Source of the DNA: Fistularia commersonii
Taxonomy: Eukaryota > Chordata > Actinopteri > Syngnathiformes > Fistulariidae
NCBI GenBank assembly: GCA_037954325.1
Contig: JBBMNZ010000042.1
Span: 1,127,501 to 1,191,500 of the forward strand
Reading direction: 5' to 3'
DNA: 64,000 nt
Shown here: in pieces, positions 1 through 9,644 of the stretch
How the letters are laid out: every line of letters begins with the position of its first letter
How positions within the stretch are numbered: the first letter of the stretch is position 1
Program-made: the position numbers and the translations under genes
The notes under the pieces: model-generated
What the model was told of the DNA's origin: nothing
The model's database searches: none
The model's input: the letters and a program-made list of their open reading frames with translations, nothing else

Positions 1-549
1 AACAACACTGAGCATCACACCTTCAATTTCCAATTTCAGACTCATAAGTCTATCTGACATTCTTTTCACCTCTAGGACGTTCCTTACAAACTCCTCCTTC
101 AAGATGACTCCTACTCCATTTCTCTTCTTGTCAGCACCATAATAGTATAACTTAAAGCCTGCTCCTAAGCTTCTAGCCTTACTACCCTTCCACCTGGTCT
201 CCTGGACACACAGTATATCCAGCTTCCTTCTCTGCATCGTGTCCATCAACTCTCTACCTTTTCCTGTCATAGTCCCAATATTCAAAGTCCCTACTCTCAG
301 TCCCAGGCTCTTTCCTTTCCTCCTCTCTCTCTGCTTCCGAACACGCACTCCTCCTCTTCTTCTTCTTCTTGTTCTTCGACCCACAGTAGCCCAATTTCCA
401 TTAGTACCCTGTAGGTCATCAGTACCAATGGCGGTCGTTGTTAACCCGGTCCGCGACCCATCCGGTATGGTATAGTTATGGTTGACTCGCATGTTTGGTT
501 TTGGCAAACGTTTTACGCCGGATGCCCCTCCTGACGCAACCCTCTGCAT
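1..549 (-). CDS. RTE-like LINE reading frame, N-terminal part with start of endonuclease domain (runs off window)
   Basis: Read on the minus strand, a frame opens at the ATG at 549-547 and stays open for 183 codons to the window edge, so the C-terminal part is outside. Residues about 59-80 are very basic (Arg/Lys-rich). From about residue 84 the sequence matches the start of an apurinic-type LINE endonuclease: VGTLNIGTMTG at 86-96 carries the Asn of the first motif, DILCVQETRW at 111-120 carries the catalytic Glu, and RNGVGVIL follows at 143-150. In known elements this domain nicks the target DNA to prime reverse transcription. The family resembles RTE-clade LINEs that are very common in fish; the clade is assigned from memory, not from a search. 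No stop or frameshift is visible, so the copy could be relatively young. Its orientation is opposite to the L1-type remnants to the right, so it is an independent insertion. Confidence 0.8.
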   Translation of the reverse strand, partial: MQRVASGGASGVKRLPKPNMRVNHNYTIPDGSRTGLTTTAIGTDDLQGTNGNWATVGRRTRRRRRGGVRVRKQRERRKGKSLGLRVGTLNIGTMTGKGRELMDTMQRRKLDILCVQETRWKGSKARSLGAGFKLYYYGADKKRNGVGVILKEEFVRNVLEVKRMSDRLMSLKLEIEGVMLSVV

Positions 550-614
550 TTATCCGGGCTTGGGACCGGCACAGGGAGACACTGCTCCGTGCCCCCCCCC
601 CCCCCCCCCCCCCC
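550..614 (-). other. Leader of the RTE-like LINE and poly-C run
   Basis: This stretch lies 5' of the minus-strand ATG at 549. It has a GC-rich leader with TCCCAAGCCCGG on the minus strand and ends at an uninterrupted run of 23 C (592-614). The run probably marks the 5' end or truncation point of the element. Homopolymers this long are also prone to sequencing-length error. Confidence 0.5.
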
Positions 615-950
615 AAAGGCAGGCTTGGAGAGACACGGGCCAGTGCCGCCCTGAGGCTGCATTACCCTCTCTTTCTTACATTTATTATAAAAATATGCTT
701 ATCTTCCTTTTAGCTCATCACACATGTCTTTATGATTTTCAGTCCATGCCTCAGCCGGCCTGAAGCTCCACTGATGCGCATGTGCGGATGCCTCTATCTA
801 GCGGACATAAAATAAAGACAATCATTCAAATGTGAATGAGTCGGCGTGATGCTCCGGGATGTGTGGAGCTCAGGGAGCTCCACGAGTGAGGGAGTTAAGT
901 TAGGGCGGGGGTGCAAGTAGGCTCTAGGATTCCCCGAGTCGGGGCGAGCG
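615..950. other. Unassigned flank between the two LINE remnants
   Basis: No convincing coding frame or known repeat was recognised. The stretch contains an AATAAA at 811-816, a perfect 9-bp inverted repeat at 863-883 and a second short one (CCCCGA/TCGGGG) at 932-944. It may be unique host DNA, an unrecognised 5' portion of the L1-type element, or a diverged part of the array leader. Confidence 0.4.
863..883. repeat. Perfect inverted repeat, 9-bp arms, 3-bp loop
   Basis: GTGGAGCTC and GAGCTCCAC flank AGG. The core GGAGCTC is also the core of the leader sub-repeat found throughout the array (GGAGCTCCCGGA), so it may be a rearranged fragment of that leader rather than a functional hairpin. Confidence 0.5.
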
Positions 951-2420
951 ATGGGTTTAGAGGCGTATTGCATTGAAGATAATGGCCGCATATCCTTCTT
1001 GGACTTTTCTAAAGCCTTTGACTCGGTCGAACATCCATTTATCATAGCAACGCTCGAACATTTTGGATTTGGTTAAATATTCAGGAATGTGATCCGTGGG
1101 CTCTATGAGAATATTCATAGCTGTGTCACCCTGCCAAGCGGCACCACTCCGAGCTTCCATGTTGATGTGGGAATCCCCCAAGGTTGCCCCATCTCACCCT
1201 ATTTATTTATAATTGCTACCGAAATGCTAGCCGTTTATGTTGAAAAGAGCAACGATATCCAAAAGTTAGACGTGCTGGGGACTGAAATTGTTATTAGCCT
1301 GCTGGCAGATGACACAACCTTAGTTTTGAAAAATGAACATCAAGTCCCAATAAGTGCTGAAAACAACCAAAACATTCTCCAAGGCTTCAGGATTGTCATT
1401 AAACTTAAAGAAATGCAAACTTCTTGCGCTGCATGACTCGCCACTAGGATCAATCCTGGATCAAACCTCATCGTTCTTTCTGGTATTGTACTCCAAACTA
1501 CTTATTCAACAAAGTCGGCGGCCTGAGTCTTCTGCTTATCTCTGACTTGGATATCAACAAGATTCCTGTCAAATGTTCAGAGTTCCATAAACAAATATTA
1601 TTATACTGGAAAATGATATACGTACACAATTTCTCACCACACAGTATAATAGTTTGGAACAATCGATATGTACTGCATGGCAACAAACCTCTGTTTTACA
1701 AGGAATGCTTTGAGAAAGGTATATGGTCGATAATTGACTTGATGGATGACACTGGTAGTCCTCTGGACAATGAGCAGTTCTGTACTACACACAGATTCAA
1801 GCCTCCCATATTAGAGTTGCTAAAGTTACGAAACGCACTGCCTCGACAATTTGTATTCCTGACCAAAAATATAATGACGCACCGAACCGTACAACCACAG
1901 TTACCCCGACTATCACTCCAGGGAATCTCAATTGTGGACAGAAAGCGCGGCAACTCCTTTATTAGGAAATGTTTCACAGGAAACTTATTCCCTGGACGTC
2001 AAAAAAAAAAAAAAAGGATATTTTAAATAAATTTGATGAGGAATCGATTGCCACGCTGCGAACTATGTATCTGACTCTACCCATACCCCCAAGGCAAAAG
2101 AGACCCACTTCAAAATTATGACTGACATCTACCCATCTAAGGAATTATCGAGGGTACGCTTTAATTTTGAAGATAATATTTGTACATTTTGTGAAGACAA
2201 CATTGAAACCACTGACCATATATTTTTTCTCCTTCTCATTCCATCGTCACCAGTTTCCTTCTCAAAAGATGATATAACATTCTGTTTACTTATAAGCAAC
2301 ATAACAGATGAACTCTGTGTCAATGTTCTTTTAGGCCTGGCCAAGTTCTTCATTCACAAGAACAGAATGCAAAAATGCTCCCCAAATTTTAATGTCTTCA
2401 TAAACGATTTTGAAATATAA
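951..2420 (+). pseudogene. L0: broken L1/Tx1-like LINE ORF2, RT motif A to C-terminus
   Basis: This copy keeps more of the RT than any other unit. The frame from 951 reads through FLDFSKAFDSVEH (motif A with its catalytic Asp), a single in-frame stop TAA at 1074-1076, then GIPQGCPISPYLF (motif B) and SLLADDTTLVL (motif C, the Asp pair) before drifting out of frame near 1365. About 395 bp present in the later units is missing at 1446-1452, replaced by a few filler bases. The C-terminal half continues as 1547-2026 and 2118-2420, the latter with the CX2CX7H zinc-knuckle-like segment (CTFC...H) and the typical L1 C-terminal motif KFFIHKNR. In an intact element this protein copies the LINE RNA into DNA. 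Here the stop, deletion and frameshifts make it non-functional. L1/Tx1-like is my family assignment from the motifs. Confidence 0.85.
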
Positions 2421-3386
2421 AAAAAAGAAAAAAAAATCCTTAAAACTTATGGAAAAATTCAAAAACTAAAAAATATAGTTACCCATGTCTGAGGTTCCTT
2501 TTTTTTTTGGTAAAAAAAAAAACAAAAAAAAAAAAACAACTTGATTACATGTTACATTCCCCTTGCAATTTTTTTTTTTTTTTTCGTTTTAATTTCTTAT
2601 TTGTCTATCTATTGATTTAATTACTTCCTTTTAATTTCTTTTTTTGTCTCGCACTGTAAATTTCTCACAAACCTGTAACACTATTAACTTCTCATTACAT
2701 ACAGAACAAATGTCCTGATGTCCGTTGCTTCCTCATCCCTGGTTGTTTCATTGACATTCAGTTCTACCTTGCTATGTTTATTTGTACATTTGTATATTTG
2801 GGTGTACTATTTATGTTCAATTAAAAACAGTTTGATGTCTGAGATTCCTTGTGAACCGCCAACTTAATTACATGTTATATTCCCCTCACAATTTTTTTTT
2901 TTCGTTTTTAAATTTATTTTTCTATCTATTTATTTAATTATATCCTTTTAATTTTCTTTTTTTGTCTAGCATTAAAAATTTCTCGCAAACCGTTAACACT
3001 ATTAACTTCTGATTACTTACAGCACGAATGCGCTTATGCCCCCCCACCCCCCGCTTTTTCCGTACGGTGGCAGACACTGAGATCGAAAGCAAATGGGTGT
3101 CATTGAAATGCAGTAACAGGGTGATAACAGCCGTGTTCGAAGTGTGTAGGGGCTTATAGGAGAGCAGAAGCACGTCACGCAATTCACCTGAGTTCGGAGG
3201 ATCGGGAGTACCAGGGCCCATAGCGGAGAAGCGGAAGAGCGGAGTTATGTGTCTCTTCTCAAAGGCGGGGAAACTGGGGGGCAGCAGGACCCCTTAGACC
3301 GGCTAATGTGAGCCTTCTCCGGACATAGATCACCCGGACTTATGACTGGAGCTCCCGGACCTCTGGGCACACACATATGTGAATGA
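2421..3386 (+). repeat. L0 3' region and GC-rich block leading into the array
   Basis: It contains A-rich and T-rich runs, an AATTAAA shortly before 2830, and two diverged copies of a roughly 0.2-kb AT-rich block (starting near 2489 and 2835). Then come a C-rich tract at 3039-3052 with one A interruption and a GC-rich block of about 330 bp. The same order is found at the 3' end of every later unit, so L0 is joined to the array in register. Confidence 0.8.
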
Positions 3387-3460
3387 GTGGATGAGCTAAT
3401 GTTGGTTTGGTTGTGGATACGTTTCGGCCAATGCTATCAGCACAGCGATGATGAGTTCAG

Positions 3461-3478
3461 GTGTGTCTGTGTGTGTTT

Positions 3479-3522
<44 letters not shown>

Positions 3523-3537
3523 GTTTGTGTGTGTGTG
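3461..3537 (+). repeat. Irregular TG/TTTG simple repeat of A1
   Basis: GTGTGT interrupted by CTG, TTTG and GCGTG. It corresponds in position to the (GT)n of B units but lacks the TATA box upstream. Equivalent tracts lie at about 5335-5427, 7213-7312 and 9068-9167, where GTATGCGTGTATG interruptions are added. Confidence 0.85.
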
Positions 3538-3549
3538 AGAGTTTGTTTT

Positions 3550-4173
3550 TGTGGGTTGGGGGGGGTTCCCGCGGACACGGAGTACCAGGGCCTGGAGCGG
3601 ATGAGGTGAGGAGCGGAGGAGAGCAGAAGCCCGGACCGTGATTCGCTTGTGTCCAGCGGTTCGGGAGTTCCAGGGCCCGAAACGGAGGAGCGGAGGAGCG
3701 GAGGAGCGGAGGAGCGGAGGAGCGGAGGACAGCAAAACCCCTTTCTGCAATTCGCCTGAGTCCGGCGGATCGGTAGTACCTGGTTCCGCAGCGGATGAGC
3801 GGAGGAGTGGAGGAGATGTTTCTCTTCTCAGAGGCGGCGAGGGGGGGGGGGGGCAGGACCCCTTACCCTTATCCCCCCCGGACGTTTGAGTGGAGCTCCC
3901 GGACCTGCGGGCACGCACATGCGAATGACTGGATCACAGGGAGTGCCAGGGCCTGGAGCGGATGAGCAGAGGAGAGGCGGAGGGCAGAAGCCCGGCCCTG
4001 TTCAAGAGTTCCAGGGTCCAAAGCGGGGGAGCGAAGAAGCGGAGGAGGGGAGGAGAGCAGAAGAGCAAAAAACTGGCCCGGCATTCACCGAAGTCCCGCG
4101 GATCGGGAGTTCCAGGGCCCGGAGCGGAAGAGCGGAGGAGCGGAGGAGAGGAGGAGCGGAGCAAAGCTAAGCC
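3550..4173 (+). repeat. GC-rich degenerate sub-repeats of A1
   Basis: The motif GGGAGT(T/A)CCAGGGCC followed by (R)AGCGGA-GAGCGGAG recurs at least four times (near 3578, 3663, 4003 and 4105), with weaker copies at 3773 and 3938. The stretch from about 3740 to 3940 is a diverged duplicate of the leader at 3190-3400: both run from the CAATTC(A/G)CCTGAGT motif through TCTCTTCTCA and CAGGACCCCTTA to GGAGCTCCCGGACCT. The structure recalls monomeric 5' UTRs of L1 elements, which is an inference. Confidence 0.7.
3682..3729 (+). repeat. (CGGAGGAG)6 minisatellite
   Basis: Six 8-bp copies, the last ending in C. The equivalent tract has five copies in A2 (from 5573) and three in A3 and A4 (from about 7456 and 9311), a stepwise change along the array. 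Confidence 0.85.
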
Positions 4174-4335
4174 CGTCTTAACAACAAGGAAATTACAGAT
4201 GAGGCTATCATTTCTAATGAAAACTTTAAATTCTATAGCCACGTATACACTTCGACATTGTCAAAAAGCGATTGTGACTCCTTTCCATTAAATATTCCTC
4301 AATATATCCCAAAAATAAACAACAAACAATATATG
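4174..4335 (+). pseudogene. ORF2 fragment from upstream of the RT (A1)
   Basis: A 54-codon stretch without stops reads RLNNKEITDEAIISNENFKF then YSHLYTS. This is the pattern of the linker just before the RT in L1-type ORF2, where a helix ends in FY..LYTS. It is joined directly to the GC-rich sub-repeats, so endonuclease and RT are both missing. It encodes nothing functional alone. It comes from a different part of ORF2 than the B-unit remnants. Confidence 0.7.
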
Positions 4336-4348
4336 ATTGTTTATATAT

Positions 4349-4362
4349 GTTTATATATAAAC
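4349..4362. repeat. 14-bp perfect AT palindrome
   Basis: GTTTATATATAAAC reads the same on both strands and sits at the junction between the ORF2 piece and the 3' region. It is repeated at 6229-6242 and 8097-8110 and absent from B units. Confidence 0.7.
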
Positions 4363-5258
4363 AACAAAAAATATACAGTTTGATGTCTGAGATTCCTTGT
4401 GAATCGCCAACTTAATTACATGTCGTATTCCCCTTGCATTTTTTTTTTTTGGTTTTAATTTCATTTGTCTATCTATTTATCTAATTATTTCCTTTTAATT
4501 TCGTTTTTTGTCTAGCACTGTAAATTTCTCACAAACCTGTAACACTATTAACTTCTCATTACATACAGAACAAATGTCCTCATGTCCGTTGCTTCCTCAT
4601 GCCTGGTTGTTTCATTGACATTCAGTTCTACCTTGCTATGTTTATTTGTACATTTGTATATTTGGGTGTACTATTTATGTTCAATTAAAAACAGTTTGAT
4701 GTCTGAGATTCCCTGTGAACCGCCAACTTAATTACATGTTATATTCCCCTCACAATTTTTTTTTTTTCGTTTTTAATTTTATTTTTCTATCTATTTATTT
4801 AATTATATCCTTTTAATTTTCTTTTTTTGTCTAGCATTAAAAATTTCTCGCAAACCGTTAACACTATTAACTTCTGATTACTTACAGCACGAATGCGCTT
4901 ATGCCCCCCCACCCCCCACCCCCCGCTTTTTGCGTACGGTGGCAGACACTGAGATCGAAAGCAAATGGGTGTCATTGAAATGCAGTAACAGGGTGATAAC
5001 AGCCGTGTTCGAAGTGTGTAGGGGCTTATAGGAGAGCAGAAGCACGTCACGCAATTCACCTGAGTTCGGAGGATCGGGAGTACCAGGGCCCATAGCGGAG
5101 AAGCGGAAGAGCGGAGTTATGTGTCTCTTCTCAAAGGCCGGGAAGCTGGGGGGCAGCAGGACCCCTTAGAGCGGCTAATGTGAGCCTTCTCCGGACATAG
5201 ATCACCCGGACTTATGACTGGAGCTCCCGGACCTCCGGGCACACACATATGTGAATGA

Positions 5259-5374
5259 GTGGATGAGCTAATGTTGGTTTGGTTGTGGAAACGTTTCGGC
5301 CAATGCTATCAGCACAGCTATGATGAGTTCAGGTGTGTCTGTGTGTGTTTGTGTGTTTGTGTGTGTGTATGCGT

Positions 5375-5412
<38 letters not shown>

Positions 5413-7138
5413 GTTTGTGTGTGTGTGAGAGTTTGTTTTTGTGGGTTGGGGGGGGTTCCCGCGGACACGGAGTACCAGGGCCTGGAGCGGATGAGGTGAG
5501 GAGCGGAGGAGAGCAGAAGCCCGGACCGTGATTCGCTTGTGTCCAGCGGTTCGGGAGTTCCAGGGCCCGAAACGGAGGAGCGGAGGAGCGGAGGAGCGGA
5601 GGAGCGGAGGACAGCAAAACCCCTTTCTGCAATTCGCCTGAGTCCGGCGGATCGGTAGTACCTGGTTCCGCAGCGGATGAGCGGAGGAGTGGAGGAGATG
5701 TTTCTCTTCTCAGAGGCGGCGAGGGGGGGGGGGCAGGACCCCTTACCCTTATCCCCCCCGGACGTTTGAGTGGAGCTCCCGGACCTCCGGGCACGCACAT
5801 GCGAATGACTGGATCACAGGGAGTGCCAGGGCCTGGAGCGGATGAGCAGAGGAGAGGCGGAGGGCAGAAGCCCGGCCCTGTTCAAGAGTTCCAGGGTCCA
5901 AAGCGGGGGAGCGAAGAAGCGGAGGAGGGGAGGAGAGCAGAAGAGCAAAAAACTGGCCCGGAATTCACCGAAGTCCCGCGGATCGGGAGTTCCAGGGCCC
6001 GGAGCGGAAGAGCGGAGGAGCGGAGGAGAGGAGGAGCGGAGCAAAGCTAAGCCCGTCTTAACAACAAGGAAATTACAGATGAGGCTATAATTTCTAATGA
6101 AAACTTTAAATTCTATAGCCACGTATACACTTCGACATTGTCAAAAAGCGATTGTGACTCCTTTCCATTAAATATTCCTCAATATATCCCAAAAATAAAC
6201 AACAAACAATATATGATTGTTTATATATGTTTATATATAAACAACAAAAAATATACAGTTTGATGTCTGAGATTCCTTGTGAATCGCCAACTTAATTACA
6301 TGTCGTATTCCCCTTGCATTTTTTTTTTTTGGTTTTAATTTCATTTGTCTATCTATTTATCTAATTATTTCCTTTTAATTTCGTTTTTTGTCTAGCACTG
6401 TAAATTTCTCACAAACCTGTAACACTATTAACTTCTCATTACATACAGAACAAATGTCCTCATGTCCGTTGCTTCCTCATGCCTGGTTGTTTCATTGACA
6501 TTCAGTTCTACCTTGCTATGTTTATTTGTACATTTGTATATTTGGGTGTACTATTTATGTTCAATTAAAAACAGTTTGATGTCTGAGATTCCCTGTGAAC
6601 CGCCAACTTAATTACATGTTATATTCCCCTCACAATTTTTTTTTTTTCGTTTTTAATTTTATTTTTCTATCTATTTATTTAATTATATCCTTTTAATTTT
6701 CTTTTTTTGTCTAGCATTAAAAATTTCTCGCAAACCGTTAACACTATTAACTTCTGATTACTTACAGCACGAATGCGCTTATGCCCCCCCACCCCCCACC
6801 CCCCGCTTTTTGCGTACGGTGGCAGACACTGAGATCGAAAGCAAATGGGTGTCATTGAAATGCAGTAACAGGGTGATAACAGCCGTGTTCGAAGTGTGTA
6901 GGGGCTTATAGGAGAGCAGAAGCACGTCACGCAATTCACCTGAGTTCGGAGGATCGGGAGTACCAGGGCCCATAGCGGAGAAGCGGAAGAGCGGAGTTAT
7001 GTGTCTCTTCTCAAAGGCCGGGAAGCTGGGGGGCAGCAGGACCCCTTAGAGCGGCTAATGTGAGCCTTCTCCGGACATAGATCACCCGGACTTATGACTG
7101 GAGCTCCCGGACCTCTGGGCACACACATATGTGAATGA
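5259..7138 (+). repeat. A2 unit, 1880 bp
   Basis: Same order as A1. The CGGAGGAG tract (5573-5612) has five copies. The TG-rich tract gained GTATGCGTGTATG. The C-rich tract is at 6784-6804. Downstream of about 5640 it is almost identical to A1. Confidence 0.88.
6054..6215 (+). pseudogene. ORF2 fragment from upstream of the RT (A2)
   Basis: Same 54-codon stop-free stretch as in A1, including FY and LYTS. One substitution near 6089 gives ATAATT where A1 has ATCATT, which is silent. Confidence 0.68.
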
Positions 7139-7254
7139 GTGGATGAGCTAATGTTGGTTTGGTTGTGGAAACGTTTCGGCCAATGCTATTAGCACAGCTA
7201 TGATGAGTTCAGGTGTGTCTCTGTGTGTTTGTGTGTTTGTGTGTGTGTATGCGT

Positions 7255-7296
<42 letters not shown>

Positions 7297-8993
7297 GTTT
7301 GTGTGTGTGTGAGAGTTTGTTTTTGTGGGTTGGGGGGGGTTCCCGCGGACACGGAGTACCAGGGCCTGGAGCGGATGAGGTGAGGAGCGGAGGAGAGCAG
7401 AAGCCCGGACCGTGATTCGCTTGTGTCCAGCGGTTCGGGAGTTCCAGGGCCCGAAACGGAGGAGCGGAGGAGCGGAGGACGGCAAAACCCCGTTCTGCAA
7501 TTCGCCTGAGTCCGGCGGATCGGTAATACCTGGTTCCGCAGCGGATGAGCGGAGGAGTGGAGGAGATGTTTCTCTTCTCAGAGGCGGCGAGGGGGGGGGA
7601 CAGGACCCCTTACCCTTACCCCCCCCGGACGTTTGAGTGGAGCTCCCGGACCTGCGGGCACGCACATGCGAATGACTGGATCACAGGGAGTGCCAGGGCC
7701 TGGAGCGGATGAGCAGAGGAGAGGCGGAGGGCAGAAGCCCGGCCCTGTTCAAGAGTTCCAGGGTCCAAAGCGGGGGAGCGAAGAAGCGGAGGAGGGGAGG
7801 AGAGCAGAAGAGCAAAAAACTGGCCCGGAATTCACCGAAGTCCCGCGGATCGGGAGTTCCAGGGCCCGGAGCGGAAGAGCGGAGGAGCGGAGGAGAGGAG
7901 GAGCGGAGCAAAGCGGAAGCCCGTCTTAACAACAAGGAAATTACAGATGAGGCTATCATTTCCAATGAAAACTTTAAATTCTATAGCCACCTATACACTT
8001 CGACATTGTCAAAAAGCGATTGTGACTCCTTTCCATTAAATATTCCTCAATATATCCCAAAAATAAACAACAAACAATATATGTTTGTTTATATATGTTT
8101 ATATATAAACAACAAAAAATATACAGTTTGATGTCTGAGATTCCTTGTGAATCGCCAACTTAATTACATGTCGTATTCCCCTTGCATTTTTTTTTTTCGG
8201 TTTTAATTTCATTGGTCTATCTATTTATTTAATTACTTCCTTTTAATTTCTTTTTTTGTCTAGCACTGTAAATTTCTCACAAACCGTTAACACTATTAAC
8301 TTCTGATTACATACAGAACGAATGTCCTTATGTCCTTTTCTTCTTCATGCCTGGTTGTTTCATTGACATTCAGTTCTACCTTGCCATGTTTATTTGTACA
8401 TTTGTATATTTGGGTGTACTATTTATGTTCAATTAAAAACAGTTTGATGTCTGAGATTCCCTGTGAACCGCCAACTTAATTACATGTTATATTCCCCTCA
8501 CAATTTTTTTTTTTCGTTTTTAATTTTATTTTTCTATCTATTTATTTAATTATATCCTTTTAATTTTCTTTTTTTGTCTAGCATTAAAAATTTCTCGCAA
8601 ACCGTTAACACTATTAACTTCTGATTACTTACAGAACGAATGCGCTTTGCCCCCCCCCCGCTTTTTGCGTACGGTGGCAGACACTGAGATCGAAAGCAAA
8701 TGGGTGTCATTGAAATGCAGTAACAGGGTGATAACAGCCGTGTTCGAAGTGTGTAGGGGCTTATAGGAGAGCAGAAGCACGTCACGCAATTCACCTGAGT
8801 TCGGAGGATCGGGAGTACCAGGGCCCATAGCGGAGAAGCGGAAGAGCGGAGTTATGTGTCTCTTCTCAAAGGCCGGGAAGCTGGGGGGCAGCAGGACCCC
8901 TTAGAGCGGCTAATGTGAGCCTTCTCCGGACATAGATCACCCGGACTTATGACTGGAGCTCCCGGACCTCTGGGCACACACATATGTGAATGA
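7139..8993 (+). repeat. A3 unit, 1855 bp
   Basis: It differs from A1 and A2 by a three-copy CGGAGGAG tract, a GCGGAAGCCC junction before the ORF2 piece, and an uninterrupted C10 run (8650-8659) in place of the A-interrupted C tract. It also carries point changes in the 3' region (for example TCCTTTTCTTCTTCATGCC near 8332). Confidence 0.88.
7922..8083 (+). pseudogene. ORF2 fragment from upstream of the RT (A3)
   Basis: Same 54-codon segment as in A1. Here the frame is open from the GC-rich leader at 7709 to 8131, so the leader and the ORF2 piece form one 140-codon chimeric reading frame. That is a by-product of composition and not evidence of a gene. Confidence 0.68.
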
Positions 8994-9109
8994 GTGGATG
9001 AGCTAATGTTGGTTTGGTTGTGGAAACGTTTCGGCCAATGCTATTAGCACAGCTATGATGAGTTCAGGTGTGTCTCTGTGTGTTTGTGTGTTTGTGTGTG
9101 TGTATGCGT

Positions 9110-9151
<42 letters not shown>

Positions 9152-9532
9152 GTTTGTGTGTGTGTGAGAGTTTGTTTTTGTGGGTTGGGGGGGGTTCCCG
9201 CGGACACGGAGTACCAGGGCCTGGAGCGGATGAGGTGAGGAGCGGAGGAGAGCAGAAGCCCGGACCGTGATTCGCTTGTGTCCAGCGGTTCGGGAGTTCC
9301 AGGGCCCGAAACGGAGGAGCGGAGGAGCGGAGGACGGCAAAACCCCTTTCTGCAATTCGCCTGAGTCCGGCGGATCGGTAATACCTGGTTCCGCAGCGGA
9401 TGAGCGGAGGAGTGGAGGAGATGTTTCTCTTCTCAGAGGCGGCGAGGGGGGGGGACAGGACCCCTTACCCTTACCCCCCCCGGACGTTTGAGTGGAGCTC
9501 CCGGACCTCTGGGCACACACATATGTGAATGA
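8994..9532 (+). repeat. A4 truncated unit, 539 bp
   Basis: It begins like A3 and runs through the TG tract and GC-rich sub-repeats. At the second GGAGCTCCCGGACCT (about 9495-9509) it switches to the sequence that normally follows the first copy (CTGGGCACACACATATG) and passes straight into B1. It lacks the ORF2 piece and 3' region. This is the A-to-B junction. Confidence 0.88.
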
Positions 9533-9644
9533 GTGGATGAGCTAATGTTGGTTTGGTTGTGGATACGTTTCGGCCAATGCTATCAGCACAGCTATGATTA
9601 TCCCCAGAACGTTGAGAACGAGCTCCCGGAACTCCAGACATGCG

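Larger units (their letters stand above)
3387..5258 (+). repeat. A1 unit, 1872 bp
   Basis: Order: leader landmark, TG-rich tract 3461-3537, GC-rich sub-repeats 3550-4173, ORF2 piece 4174-4335, AT-rich 3' region with two block copies (from about 4384 and 4697), C-rich tract 4904-4924, GC-rich block to the end. It has the most copies (six) of the CGGAGGAG minisatellite. A G run of 13 bases lies at 3841-3853. Confidence 0.88.
3387..9532 (+). repeat. A-type tandem sub-array, about 1.87-kb units
   Basis: Three complete units (1872, 1880 and 1855 bp, measured between copies of the landmark GTGGATGAGCTAATG) and one truncated unit of 539 bp. Compared with B units they have an irregular TG/TTTG tract instead of TATA-(GT)n, about 0.6 kb of extra GC-rich sub-repeats, and a different short piece of LINE ORF2. 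The 3' AT-rich region, C-rich tract and GC-rich leader are shared with B units. Confidence 0.9.

Noticed and set aside
169..475. Plus-strand frames at the left edge as genes
   Set aside because: They are shadows of the minus-strand LINE frame, which shows clear endonuclease motifs.
811..816. AATAAA as a host gene polyadenylation site
   Set aside because: No upstream coding frame was recognised, and the hexamer is expected by chance in AT-rich sequence.
2166..2229. CTFC...H segment as a host zinc-finger protein
   Set aside because: Its position before KFFIHKNR at the end of ORF2 fits the C-terminal zinc knuckle of L1-type elements, and it is interrupted or shifted in several units.
3396..3918. 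Minus-strand THTHT-rich and LLRSS-rich frames in the A units
   Set aside because: They are low-complexity translations of CA repeats and of the complement of the CGGAGGAG sub-repeats, with no recognisable domain.
4349..4362. AT palindrome as a replication origin or protein-binding site
   Set aside because: It lies in strongly AT-rich junction DNA and occurs only in the three A units. Nothing beyond the symmetry supports a function.
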